NCBI RefSeq assembly: GCF_041929205.1
Contig: NZ_JBHFNT010000288.1
Direction: 5' to 3' (one strand)
DNA from: Floridanema evergladense
Lineage (GTDB): Bacteria; Cyanobacteriota; Cyanobacteriia; Cyanobacteriales; Aerosakkonemataceae
Length of the DNA: 64,000 bases
This document shows positions 34,449 through 42,551 of this stretch, one piece after another; the stretch's first letter is position 1, and every line of letters starts with the position of its first letter. Position numbers and translations under genes: made by a program. The notes under the pieces were generated by a model. It searched no databases and was not told the origin of the DNA. It saw only the letters and a list, made by a program, of their open reading frames with translations.

Positions 34449-36128
34449 ATGCAAAATTGGCGACAGAGAAAGGCTAAACAGCTATTAAGTTTCTTATTGT
34501 CAGCATTGGTAATTCTTAGTTTAGTAAGTTGTGCCAATGGAACCCCAACCAAACAAAGTGAGATAGATAAACCTGAGTCTGGGTTAAGCATAGAAAAAAA
34601 CATTGTAGAAGTATCGCCTCCCCAAACTATTCAAGAGTTGCGTCAAGGATTAGAAAGTTACCAACCGCAAGTGAGCATACTTAGTCCCCAATCAGGGGAA
34701 ATTTTACAAGACAATAACGTTACAGTAAAATTTCAGGTTCAGGGTTTACCCATATTCAAAAATTCCGACTTAGCATTAGGGCCACACTTGGAGGTTTTTT
34801 TAGACAATCAACCTTATCAAGCAGTTTATGACCCCAATCAACCCTTAGTTTTTTCCGACTTAGCCGCAGGTACTCACACTATCAGAGTTTTCGCTTCACG
34901 TCCTTGGCATGAAAGTTTTAAAAACGAGGGTGCTTATACCCAAACTACCTTCCATATTTTTACCAAAACTGAGGAAAATAACCCAAATCCTGACCAACCC
35001 CTGCTAACATATATCAGTCCTCAAGGTAGCTACGGTGCGGAACCGATCATGGTGGACTTTTACCTGACCAATGTGCCTTTACATTCGGTAGCGCAAAAAG
35101 ATGCCGATGATGAAATAGCTGATTGGAAAATTCGCTGTACGGTTAACGGTAAAAGCTTCCTGATTGATAAATGGCAACCAATTTATCTTGAAGGGTTTAA
35201 ATCGGGGAAAAATTGGGTGAAATTGGAGTTGCTAGACGAACAGGGCAAGCCTTTAGAAAATGTGTATAACAGTACAGTGCGGGTGGTGAGTTATGAGCCG
35301 AATGGTACAGATAGTCTAGCGAAATTGGTACGAGGTGAACTTTCTGTTGCCGATGCTCGTGGGATAGTCGATCGCAATTACACCCCACCTAAACCACCAG
35401 AACCAGAAGTTACACCAATTCCAGAAACCAAACCAGAAATTCCGCTAGAAGAAACACCCGTAACGGAAGAAGTTTTACCGGAAGTTTTACCGGAAGTTAC
35501 AGAAATACCAATACCTGAACCGGAAGTTACACCAATTCCAGAAACAAAAGCAGAACTAGAACTACCGATACCGGAAGTTACAGAAACACCAATACCTGAA
35601 CTGGAAGTTACACCAATTCCAGAAACAAAAGCGGAACTAGAACTACCGATACCGGAAGTTCCAGAAACACCAATACCTGAACCGGAAGTTACACCAATTC
35701 CAGAAACGAAAGCGGAACTAGAACCCCTACCTGTACCCGAAGTTACGGAAACCCCAACAGCTGAACCGCTAATTCAGGAAGTATCAGCACCATCAGGAGA
35801 AACCTTGGTGGAAACCAAGGTTATAGATACGCCTATTGAGGAACAGGAAATTCCAGCAGAGATAACAGAGACACAACCCAATACCAAACCAAACAAGTGG
35901 AATTTTAGAAAGTTGTTGCAACGCTTCGAGTTACCTGGGGGTGATAAGGAGGCGAAATCTCCATCGAGGTTGCCAGTTATTCCTTTAGAAGCGCCTATAG
36001 TAGAATTAAAGTTACCAGCACCAGCTTCCGAAGAAAGTCCAGCAACAACAGCAGAAACAAAGGCGGAAGATACAAGTTCTGCGGTTAATACCGAAGAAAC
36101 AGCAGTAAAAAGTGTTTCTGTGGAATAA
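34449..36128 (+). CDS. Repeat-containing lipoprotein, function unknown
   Basis: A 559-residue secreted lipoprotein. The N-terminus (KAKQLLSFLLSALVILSLVSC) is a signal peptide with lipobox LVSC. Residues about 50-300 form two beta-rich segments with Ig-like character (SILSPQSGEILQDNNVTVKF and LTYISPQGSYGAEPIMVDFY). From about 315 to 450 there are Pro/Glu/Thr-rich repeats, including a roughly 27-residue unit EVTPIPETKAELELPIPEV present three times. The tail is acidic and low in complexity. The repeats look like a flexible spacer across the periplasm or wall. The ATG at 34449 has AAAGG upstream; a GTG at 34443 is the longer alternative. A strong terminator follows. Confidence 0.7.
   Translation: MQNWRQRKAKQLLSFLLSALVILSLVSCANGTPTKQSEIDKPESGLSIEKNIVEVSPPQTIQELRQGLESYQPQVSILSPQSGEILQDNNVTVKFQVQGLPIFKNSDLALGPHLEVFLDNQPYQAVYDPNQPLVFSDLAAGTHTIRVFASRPWHESFKNEGAYTQTTFHIFTKTEENNPNPDQPLLTYISPQGSYGAEPIMVDFYLTNVPLHSVAQKDADDEIADWKIRCTVNGKSFLIDKWQPIYLEGFKSGKNWVKLELLDEQGKPLENVYNSTVRVVSYEPNGTDSLAKLVRGELSVADARGIVDRNYTPPKPPEPEVTPIPETKPEIPLEETPVTEEVLPEVLPEVTEIPIPEPEVTPIPETKAELELPIPEVTETPIPELEVTPIPETKAELELPIPEVPETPIPEPEVTPIPETKAELEPLPVPEVTETPTAEPLIQEVSAPSGETLVETKVIDTPIEEQEIPAEITETQPNTKPNKWNFRKLLQRFELPGGDKEAKSPSRLPVIPLEAPIVELKLPAPASEESPATTAETKAEDTSSAVNTEETAVKSVSVE
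35523..35765 (+). repeat. Three tandem ~81-bp repeats within the lipoprotein gene
   Basis: A roughly 81-bp unit beginning GAAGTTACACCAATTCCAG is repeated three times in frame, with a few substitutions and a slightly altered third copy. A partial copy starts at about 35406. The repeats encode a Pro/Glu/Thr-rich linker and may vary in number between strains. Confidence 0.8.
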
Positions 36129-36170
36129 ATAGTTACCAAAGCGACATTTTTGAGCTACAAACATGGGGAG

Positions 36171-36219
36171 ACAGGAGTCAGAAGACCGAATAAATTTCTG
36201 ACTCCTGTTTCTGTTTTTT
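36171..36219 (+). terminator. Strong terminator of the lipoprotein gene
   Basis: A 13-bp perfect stem, ACAGGAGTCAGAA with TTCTGACTCCTGT, with a 12-base loop, is followed by TTCTGTTTTTT. Confidence 0.9.
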
Positions 36220-36271
36220 CCGATTAGCTTAATTTTCGGATTGTAGTGATAGGCTTAAGTAATGGAGTAAC

Positions 36272-37831
36272 ATGGATGCGATCGCCCCTAAAGAAGGAGA
36301 ATCTATGGCACCTCGCGTTAGAGCGCCAGAATTACCCCAAAACTTTACTTGGTTAAATACCGATCGGCCCTTATCCTTAAAAGAATTAAAGGGGCGAATA
36401 GTAATTTTAGATTTTTGGACATATTGCTGCATTAACTGTCTGCACGTCATCCCCGAATTAAAATACTTAGAGCAAAAATATAAAGATATCCTTACCGTTA
36501 TCGGCGTTCACTCCGCCAAATTTGACAACGAACAAGAAGTAGAAAACATTCGTCAAGCCATACTTCGTTACGACATCGAACATCCGGTAATAGTAGATCG
36601 AAACTTTGAAATTTGGCAACAATATGCTGTGCGTGCTTGGCCTACTTTAGTCATAATCGATCCAGACAGTTATTGTGTAAGTACCGCATCTGGAGAAGGA
36701 CATCGTGACACATTAGACGAATTAATTTCCCAAATGATTCAAGCAAATCAAGAAAAGGGAAGCCTCAACTTTCAAGAATTCTCACTAAACTTAGAAAAAC
36801 AAAAACACCCATTAACCACACCATTAGCTTTTCCCGGAAAAGTACTAGCTGACGGCGAAGAAAATCGACTATTTATTGCTGATACAGGACATCATCGGAT
36901 AGTTATTAGCACATTAGAAGGCGAAGTATTACACATAATTGGTAATGGAAAATCTGGCTTAACTGACGGTAATTTTACCGAAGCACAATTTTTTGCCCCT
37001 CAAGGAATGGCATTAGATGAAGAACAACAACTCCTCTACATTGCAGACACAGAAAATCATACTTTACGCCAAGTAGACCTAAAAAATCAACAAGTAAAAA
37101 CTATTGCCGGAACTGGGGAAAAAGGTCATTATATAAATTCTCATACTGGTCAAGCATTAGAAACAGCCCTTAATTCCCCTTGGGATTTGGAAAAAGTCGG
37201 CAATAACTTATATATTGCTATGGCAGGACTACACCAAATCTGGGAATTGGAATTAGAAACAGGTGTAATTCGCACTTATGCTGGTACAGGTGGAGAAGGT
37301 TGTGTAGACGGTTCTCTCAGTAACGCAGCTTTTGCTCAACCTAGTGGCATGACTAGCGATCGCAGAGAATTATACATCGCCGATAGCGAGATCAGTTCAA
37401 TTCGCGCCGTTGGTTTAGCTGATTTAGAAGAAGTCCGCACAGTTTGTGGTAGCGGAGAATTATTCGGATTTGGTGATATAGATGGTATCGGTTCCGAAGT
37501 CAGATTGCAACATTGTTTAGGAGTAAGATATATCCCAGATTATCTTTGGATAGCCGATACTTACAATCACAAAATTAAGCGCATAGACCCTCACACAGGT
37601 CACTGTCAAACCATGTTAGGAGATGGAGTTGCCGGACATCAAGACGGTCAAGGAAAAAACACCAGATTTTTTGAACCAAGTGGTTTAAGTGCAGTAAGTT
37701 TTCACCTATTTATTGCCGATACCAATAATCATGTAATTCGTCGAGTAGAACTAGATACATTTAAAGTAACTACAATAGAATTTCCCAACTTATGTGCCCC
37801 TGATGTCTGCATTCCCAAAACTACAATTTAG
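36272..37831 (+). CDS. Thioredoxin-like/NHL-repeat protein (NHLRC2-like)
   Basis: A 519-residue two-part protein. Residues about 25-165 form a TlpA/thioredoxin-like domain with ILDFWTYCCINCLHVIPEL, a CCINC motif in place of the usual CxxC, as in NHLRC2. Residues about 185-510 hold NHL beta-propeller repeats, such as GNRLFIADTGHHRIV-type segments (seen as NRLFIADTGHHRIVI, LLYIADTENHTLRQV, LWIADTYNHKIKRID and LFIADTNNHVIRRVE). No signal peptide is seen. The role is unknown; a redox or scaffold role is possible. An internal ATG at 36305 is an alternative start. Confidence 0.85.
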   Translation: MDAIAPKEGESMAPRVRAPELPQNFTWLNTDRPLSLKELKGRIVILDFWTYCCINCLHVIPELKYLEQKYKDILTVIGVHSAKFDNEQEVENIRQAILRYDIEHPVIVDRNFEIWQQYAVRAWPTLVIIDPDSYCVSTASGEGHRDTLDELISQMIQANQEKGSLNFQEFSLNLEKQKHPLTTPLAFPGKVLADGEENRLFIADTGHHRIVISTLEGEVLHIIGNGKSGLTDGNFTEAQFFAPQGMALDEEQQLLYIADTENHTLRQVDLKNQQVKTIAGTGEKGHYINSHTGQALETALNSPWDLEKVGNNLYIAMAGLHQIWELELETGVIRTYAGTGGEGCVDGSLSNAAFAQPSGMTSDRRELYIADSEISSIRAVGLADLEEVRTVCGSGELFGFGDIDGIGSEVRLQHCLGVRYIPDYLWIADTYNHKIKRIDPHTGHCQTMLGDGVAGHQDGQGKNTRFFEPSGLSAVSFHLFIADTNNHVIRRVELDTFKVTTIEFPNLCAPDVCIPKTTI

Positions 37832-37838
37832 GTCTGTT

Positions 37839-37858
37839 GTAACGACTGAAGTCGTTAC
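37839..37858. repeat. Palindromic hairpin GTAACGACT-GA-AGTCGTTAC
   Basis: A perfect 9-bp inverted repeat with a two-base centre, between the stop codons of two convergent genes. It may serve as a bidirectional terminator, or be a member of a dispersed palindrome family. It is seen once in this window. Confidence 0.6.
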
Positions 37859-37907
37859 CTTACTTTAACAAATAGAAGACGGAAATCCTCACAACGAACC
37901 AAATTAT

Positions 37908-38666
37908 TTAAGCATCAGGAGGCAACAACAACCGCAAAATTTTATTCATATCTTCTATTTCACCAACAATTCTTTTAATTGGTTTAGGCCAAACTTTGAC
38001 TAAAGTTGGTGTAGCAGAAACTTGGTCTGCTTCTGCTTGTTCTGGATGCTTAAAAACATCAATTACTTTTAACGTATAAGGACAATTAAGAGATTCTTCT
38101 AACAACTTATACAAATTTTGCAGAATTCTTTCTGTAGCTACACTGTAATTTGACACAAACAAACGCAAAACATAACCTTGAGATTCTGGAGGTAAAAGAC
38201 GAGAATCATCGTTTGTTGAATGAAAATAATTGATTAAACCATTCCTTTCAAACTTAACTACTAAATCATTTTCTTCCCAAAGTTGGGGAAATTGTTCGCG
38301 ATAAGTAGCCAAAACAATAGAATCACAAAGTCCTTCTTGCCAAGGAGCAACTTGCCAAACTAAATTATCAATACCAAAGACAGCATTTAATAATGCTTGA
38401 TGTCGCACTACTAAAGGGTAAGCTTCCGCAGAAATTCTTAATTCTTGAGTGCGCGGGTCTAACCATTTATCAATAGTAGCTGTGTAACAAGGAACTAAAA
38501 AATGTGGAGGTTCTGATAGTCCTAGCATTTCTTGTAACCCGGCGCATAAATCTAAATGCCATCGACCTTGTTTATTCGGATCAATGCAATAAATGAGATC
38601 TCCACCGGGAGTAAACAATGCAATACCTTTAAAAAGTTCTGGCAACTGAGGATGATTTTGATTCAA
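37908..38666 (-). CDS. Protein with C-terminal KaiB-fold domain, adjacent to pilT
   Basis: A 252-residue protein. Residues about 165-252 match the KaiB/SasA-N thioredoxin-like fold: YVLRLFVSNYSVATERILQN, then YTLKVIDVFKHPEQAEADQV with SATPTLVKVWPKPIKRIVG, which follows KaiB almost segment by segment, including the ATPTL and R-I-V/I-G marks. The first 160 residues (LFKGIALFTPGGDLIYCIDP and more) are a conserved-looking unknown domain, with W, H and C residues. It starts with TTG. It lies 88 bases after pilT on the same strand, with a hairpin between. A role in timing or light input to pili is conceivable, but untested. Confidence 0.75.
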   Translation of the reverse strand: MNQNHPQLPELFKGIALFTPGGDLIYCIDPNKQGRWHLDLCAGLQEMLGLSEPPHFLVPCYTATIDKWLDPRTQELRISAEAYPLVVRHQALLNAVFGIDNLVWQVAPWQEGLCDSIVLATYREQFPQLWEENDLVVKFERNGLINYFHSTNDDSRLLPPESQGYVLRLFVSNYSVATERILQNLYKLLEESLNCPYTLKVIDVFKHPEQAEADQVSATPTLVKVWPKPIKRIVGEIEDMNKILRLLLPPDA

Positions 38667-38701
38667 GGCAACTATTCAACAAGGACAGAAGGAGAAAGAC
38701 G

Positions 38702-38742
38702 AAAGGCAAAAGAATAGATGATCGATCGCTCCTTTTGCCTTT
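38702..38742. other. Hairpin between pilT and the KaiB-fold gene
   Basis: AAAGGCAAAAG and CTTTTGCCTTT form a perfect 11-bp stem with a 19-base loop. On the minus strand no T run follows it, so for pilT it is not a clear terminator; it may be a processing or attenuation site. Confidence 0.6.
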
Positions 38743-38754
38743 TTAATTTTAGTG

Positions 38755-40197
38755 CTAAACACGACCTCGGAGGAACTGAGCCATTTCGTTAGGTGTTGGT
38801 GATTTTTCCAAAGCTTCTTCTTCAGTAATTCGACCTTCTTGATACAAAGCTAAGAGTGCTTGGTTCATAGTTTGCATCCCATCGAATTTGGACTTCAGCA
38901 TGATCCCAGTAATTTCTTCATACTTACCTTGGATAACGTACTCTTTAATCGCGTCGGTATTGATTAGGATATCGTGATAGCCAGCACGTTTGCCATCTGT
39001 GGTTTTACACAATCCCTGAGCAACAATAGCGACTAAAGATTCAGCCAAAGCAACTTTCATTGATTGTTGTTCTTCAGCAGTGTAAAGGTTAAGTATCCGT
39101 TCGATGGTTTTCACCGCACTGTTTGTGTGCAACGTTCCCATAACTAAGTGACCTGTTTGTGCTGCTTTGAGGGCGGTGTTAACTGTTTCTTTATCCCGCA
39201 TTTCACCAACGATAATCAAATCCGGGTCTTCCCGCAAAGCTGCTTTTAAGGCGTTGTCGAATTTCTTGGTGTGAATTCCTACTTCCCGGTGTTTAATCAA
39301 GCTTTTAGCGCTGGTGTGTACGAATTCGATCGGGTCTTCAATACTGATAATATGCCTTGCCATATTTTTGTTCATGTAATCTACCATTGCCGCCATTGTG
39401 GTAGATTTACCAGAACCTGTAGGCCCTGTTACTAAGATAAAGCCTTTGTGGTAGTGGCAAATATCTTTGAAAACAGGGGGCAAGTTTAACTGTTCCATTG
39501 ACAGAATTTTGTTCGGAATCAACCGCATGACCATTGCTGGCCCTCTCATTGAACCGAAAACGTTAATCCGGGCGCGGGAAAACTCGTATTGAGTAACTCC
39601 GTCGAAGTCTAGGTTTTCTTCAAATTTGCGAATGTTTTCGTCGCTAAGTACTTCTTGTAGCCAACTCATAAATGTGGCTTCGTCGGTGACGGGCCAATCT
39701 GTGCCGATAATGTCGCCACGTTTGCGAAAGCGTGGAGATTCGCCTACGCCAACGTGAATGTCAGAAATTCCGTCATCAAAGGCTTTTTTTACGATTTCCA
39801 GTAAAGTGGGTTGTCCTGCGGCTAACTGAGAGGTTTCTACTGGTCGAACAGCAGCTGGTGCTGTCATTGATGGCGGGGGGTTTTGCGGCACTCTGGGTGG
39901 TGCAGAGGGGGGAATGGTTTGTGTTGGTGCTGATGATAGTTGTTGAGTTGCTTGTGTTGCCCCGGCACCCTGCATCCGCGCCACTGTCTGTGTTGCCCCT
40001 GCGTTTGGAGTGCGAGGAGGTACTCCGGGTGGTCTGGCGCTGGGTGGCAAAGGCATGGTTTCATCTGCATTCCGCTGTGCTGCTCCAGGCGTTGCTTGTC
40101 CGGGTGGAACTCTCCTGGCAGCAGGGGGGACTCCTCCGGGAGGAAGGGGGCGAGAACCGGGTGGAGGAGGCGTTTGTGGGCGGTTTGAATCTGTCAT
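38755..40197 (-). CDS. pilT: Type IV pilus retraction ATPase PilT
   Basis: A 480-residue pilus ATPase that powers retraction in twitching motility and DNA uptake. The first ~125 residues are a Pro/Gly/Gln-rich disordered extension not present in classical PilT. The PilT domain follows: LEIVKKAFDDGISDIHVGVGE near 133, Walker A GPTGSGKSTTMAAM near 260, Asp box near 285-292, Walker B LIIVGEMRD near 330, and the His box GHLVMGTLHTNSAVKTIERI near 350. A KaiB-fold gene follows downstream on the same strand. No pilB or pilC is adjacent. Confidence 0.95.
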   Translation of the reverse strand: MTDSNRPQTPPPPGSRPLPPGGVPPAARRVPPGQATPGAAQRNADETMPLPPSARPPGVPPRTPNAGATQTVARMQGAGATQATQQLSSAPTQTIPPSAPPRVPQNPPPSMTAPAAVRPVETSQLAAGQPTLLEIVKKAFDDGISDIHVGVGESPRFRKRGDIIGTDWPVTDEATFMSWLQEVLSDENIRKFEENLDFDGVTQYEFSRARINVFGSMRGPAMVMRLIPNKILSMEQLNLPPVFKDICHYHKGFILVTGPTGSGKSTTMAAMVDYMNKNMARHIISIEDPIEFVHTSAKSLIKHREVGIHTKKFDNALKAALREDPDLIIVGEMRDKETVNTALKAAQTGHLVMGTLHTNSAVKTIERILNLYTAEEQQSMKVALAESLVAIVAQGLCKTTDGKRAGYHDILINTDAIKEYVIQGKYEEITGIMLKSKFDGMQTMNQALLALYQEGRITEEEALEKSPTPNEMAQFLRGRV

Positions 40198-40743
40198 AAG
40201 TCTCTTGGATTTACAAGAATAGGAAACTTTAGCTTTGGGATAGAGGCTGTCGCCTCTATCTCTTCTATATGAAGTTTTCCCAAAAATTCCTCTTGAACAA
40301 CATTAAATTTTAAATTTTCGGTGAAGCGGAGCTAACCTCTAACCCCTTCTTCTTCCCAGTCCTTAGTCCCTAGTCCCTAAAACGGATCTATGAATTATGA
40401 GAGCAATTGGCGTAAATTATAAGAAATGTTAAGCAAGTTATTTTGTAATGATTCTTTGGATAGTGGGGACATTAGGGTTATGGCAGGGTCTATCTGTAGA
40501 GAGATGGCACTGAGAAGCGGTGCTTTTAAATTTAATGGTTTATGGTAGGTTGCTGGAAAATTTTCTGATGGTTTTGCAGGAACATAAATGTCTATTGGTG
40601 AATGTAAAGTTTGTTGAACGATCGCTCATCTTAACTAAAACTTTAATCTATACTTAGAACCACCTGGTAAGACAAACTGGGATTGCACAGTACAAGATTT
40701 CAGCCAAGTTTAATAATTTGAGATTACTCAAGGAGAGATGGGT
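40198..40743. other. Noncoding region between divergent pilT and small membrane protein gene
   Basis: About 546 bases without a convincing gene. A CTAGTCC heptamer repeat with GGACTGGG-like words lies at about 40355-40380. The left part should contain the pilT promoter and the right part that of the small membrane protein. No RNA gene is evident. Confidence 0.4.
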
Positions 40744-41124
40744 ATGGTTTTAGCAAAAAGCCTCAACTCAACCAAGTCTTATTCATTTGGTGCAATTAAA
40801 AGCTTTTTAATTTGGACGTTTACGCTATCGGTTTGCTTGTTGGTGGTAGGGTTCCCGATTGTAATGTTGATGGTGGTTGTGGGGTCTGTGTTGTCGATCG
40901 CATTGCAGTCAATCATGCCAGTTAGTGCGGTATTGTTAGTTGCTGGCAGTTTAATAGGTTTGAATGTACTCTCAATTATTGCTGGTGCAGCAATGCTGTC
41001 TTATAAAGGAGTAAATCCTCAAGAAGTTTCTTGGTTAAATTGGTTGCGGGGAGATGAAAATCCAAGTCATAGTTCTATCTATGCTGCTTGTCCTTTAACT
41101 TGTGATGTTGATTCTTCCAATTAA
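40744..41124 (+). CDS. Small two-helix membrane protein, function unknown
   Basis: A 126-residue protein with two or three hydrophobic segments (FLIWTFTLSVCLLVVGFPIV, MLMVVVGSVLSIALQSIM and VSAVLLVAGSLIGLNVLSII) and a hydrophilic Cys-containing tail (YAACPLTCDVDSSN). AAGGAGAG lies six bases before the ATG at 40744; an ATG at 40738 falls on the ribosome-binding site and is not used. No family is recognised. A GC-rich terminator follows. Confidence 0.65.
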   Translation: MVLAKSLNSTKSYSFGAIKSFLIWTFTLSVCLLVVGFPIVMLMVVVGSVLSIALQSIMPVSAVLLVAGSLIGLNVLSIIAGAAMLSYKGVNPQEVSWLNWLRGDENPSHSSIYAACPLTCDVDSSN

Positions 41125-41148
41125 GGACCCTAGTTAGCCGTTTTTGAT

Positions 41149-41181
41149 GACGGTTCTAAGGCCCGGTAGCAGCCGGGTTTT
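41149..41181 (+). terminator. Terminator of the small membrane protein gene
   Basis: CCCGG-TAGCAG-CCGGG followed by TTTTTT lies shortly after the stop at 41124. Confidence 0.85.
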
Positions 41182-41397
41182 TTGATTGAGAAAGGTAGAA
41201 GGCAAAGAAGGTAGAAGATTGAAGGCGCAAAGAAATTAATAATCTTAAGAGTGAGTTTGGCAGTTGTTATAAGATATTACGATCGGGTAGTTGACTCGAT
41301 GTAATTAGTGTGGCAGAAATAGCTATTCAGTTAAAAATAATTGAGGCTGTTGGAAAAGTTTCTGCCTTCTGCCTTGTCTTACTAGCTTGGGATTTTT

Positions 41398-42540
41398 ATG
41401 GCTGAATCTCTCTACAAAGTCTGTATTATTCTGGGAACGCGACCAGAAGCGATTAAATTGGCTCCGGTGATTCAACAGTTTAAGCGATCGCTTGCTTTTG
41501 AGACTCAAGTGGTCTTAACTGGTCAACATCGAGAGATGGTGGAACAAGTGATGCGCTTGTTTAAAATTGATGCCGATCGCGATTTGGCGATCATGCAACC
41601 TCAGCAGACGCTGACGGATATTACTTGTCGCAGTTTGTCAGGTTTGCAAAGTTTATTTACAGAAGTGCAACCTGATTTGGCGATCGTTCAAGGAGATACA
41701 ACTACTGCGTTTGCAGCTGCATTAGCCGCATTTTACCAAAAGATTCCCGTTGGTCATGTAGAAGCGGGATTGCGAACGGATGACTTATTTAATCCCTATC
41801 CAGAAGAAGCGAATCGGCGCTTAATTTCCCAAATTACGCAATTACATTTTGCGCCGACTGCTTTAGCTGTGGAAAATTTGCAGCGATCGGCAGTTGTAGG
41901 AAAAATTTACCAAACTGGGAATACAGTAATTGATGCGTTATTAACTGTAGCCAAGCAAAATCCGAGTTGTAATATTCCGAATTTGAATTGGCAGAAATAT
42001 CGCACTTTATTAGCAACAGTTCATCGCCGGGAAAATTGGGGGGAACCGTTACAAAATATTGCTAAAGGTTTCTTGTTAATTTTAGAAAAGTTTCCTGATA
42101 CAGCTTTATTATTACCTTTACATCGTAACCCCACTGTTCGAGAACCGTTAAAGGAAATTTTGGGAAATCATCCGCGAGTTTTTCTGACAGAACCTTTGGA
42201 TTATACAGAATTGGTAGCAGCGATTCATGGCTGTTATTTGTTATTAACTGATTCTGGTGGACTTCAGGAAGAAGCACCGAGTTTGGGGAAACCAGTTTTA
42301 GTTTTGCGAGAGACTACAGAACGTCCAGAGGCGATCGCAGCTGGTACAGCTAAATTAGTTGGTACTAATCCCGATCGTATTCTTTCCACTGCCAGTGAAT
42401 TATTGTGTAATCGAGAATCTTACCAAGCAATGGCAACAGCTGTTAACCCTTTTGGTGATGGTCATGCTGCCGAACGGATTTTACAAATAGTGGAAAACTA
42501 TTGTCAAACTAATGCAAAATTCAAATCGCCATCAGTCTAA
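41398..42540 (+). CDS. wecB: UDP-N-acetylglucosamine 2-epimerase (non-hydrolysing)
   Basis: A 380-residue GT-B fold epimerase that interconverts UDP-GlcNAc and UDP-ManNAc for surface polysaccharide synthesis. Signatures: IILGTRPEAIKLAPVI at the start, VLTGQHREMV near 40, VQGDTTTAFAAALAA near 98, VGHVEAGLRTDDLFNPYPEEANRRL near 118 with the catalytic acids, and LTDSGGLQEEAPSLGKPVLVLRETTERPE near 285. The gene looks intact. It converges with the pentapeptide-repeat gene, with only 11 bases between stops. Confidence 0.94.
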   Translation: MAESLYKVCIILGTRPEAIKLAPVIQQFKRSLAFETQVVLTGQHREMVEQVMRLFKIDADRDLAIMQPQQTLTDITCRSLSGLQSLFTEVQPDLAIVQGDTTTAFAAALAAFYQKIPVGHVEAGLRTDDLFNPYPEEANRRLISQITQLHFAPTALAVENLQRSAVVGKIYQTGNTVIDALLTVAKQNPSCNIPNLNWQKYRTLLATVHRRENWGEPLQNIAKGFLLILEKFPDTALLLPLHRNPTVREPLKEILGNHPRVFLTEPLDYTELVAAIHGCYLLLTDSGGLQEEAPSLGKPVLVLRETTERPEAIAAGTAKLVGTNPDRILSTASELLCNRESYQAMATAVNPFGDGHAAERILQIVENYCQTNAKFKSPSV

Positions 42541-42551
42541 AATTAACTTAA

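Noticed and set aside
39732..40199. Plus-strand open frames over the 5' part of pilT
   Set aside because: They are the antisense of the Pro/Gly-rich coding region and have no protein character.
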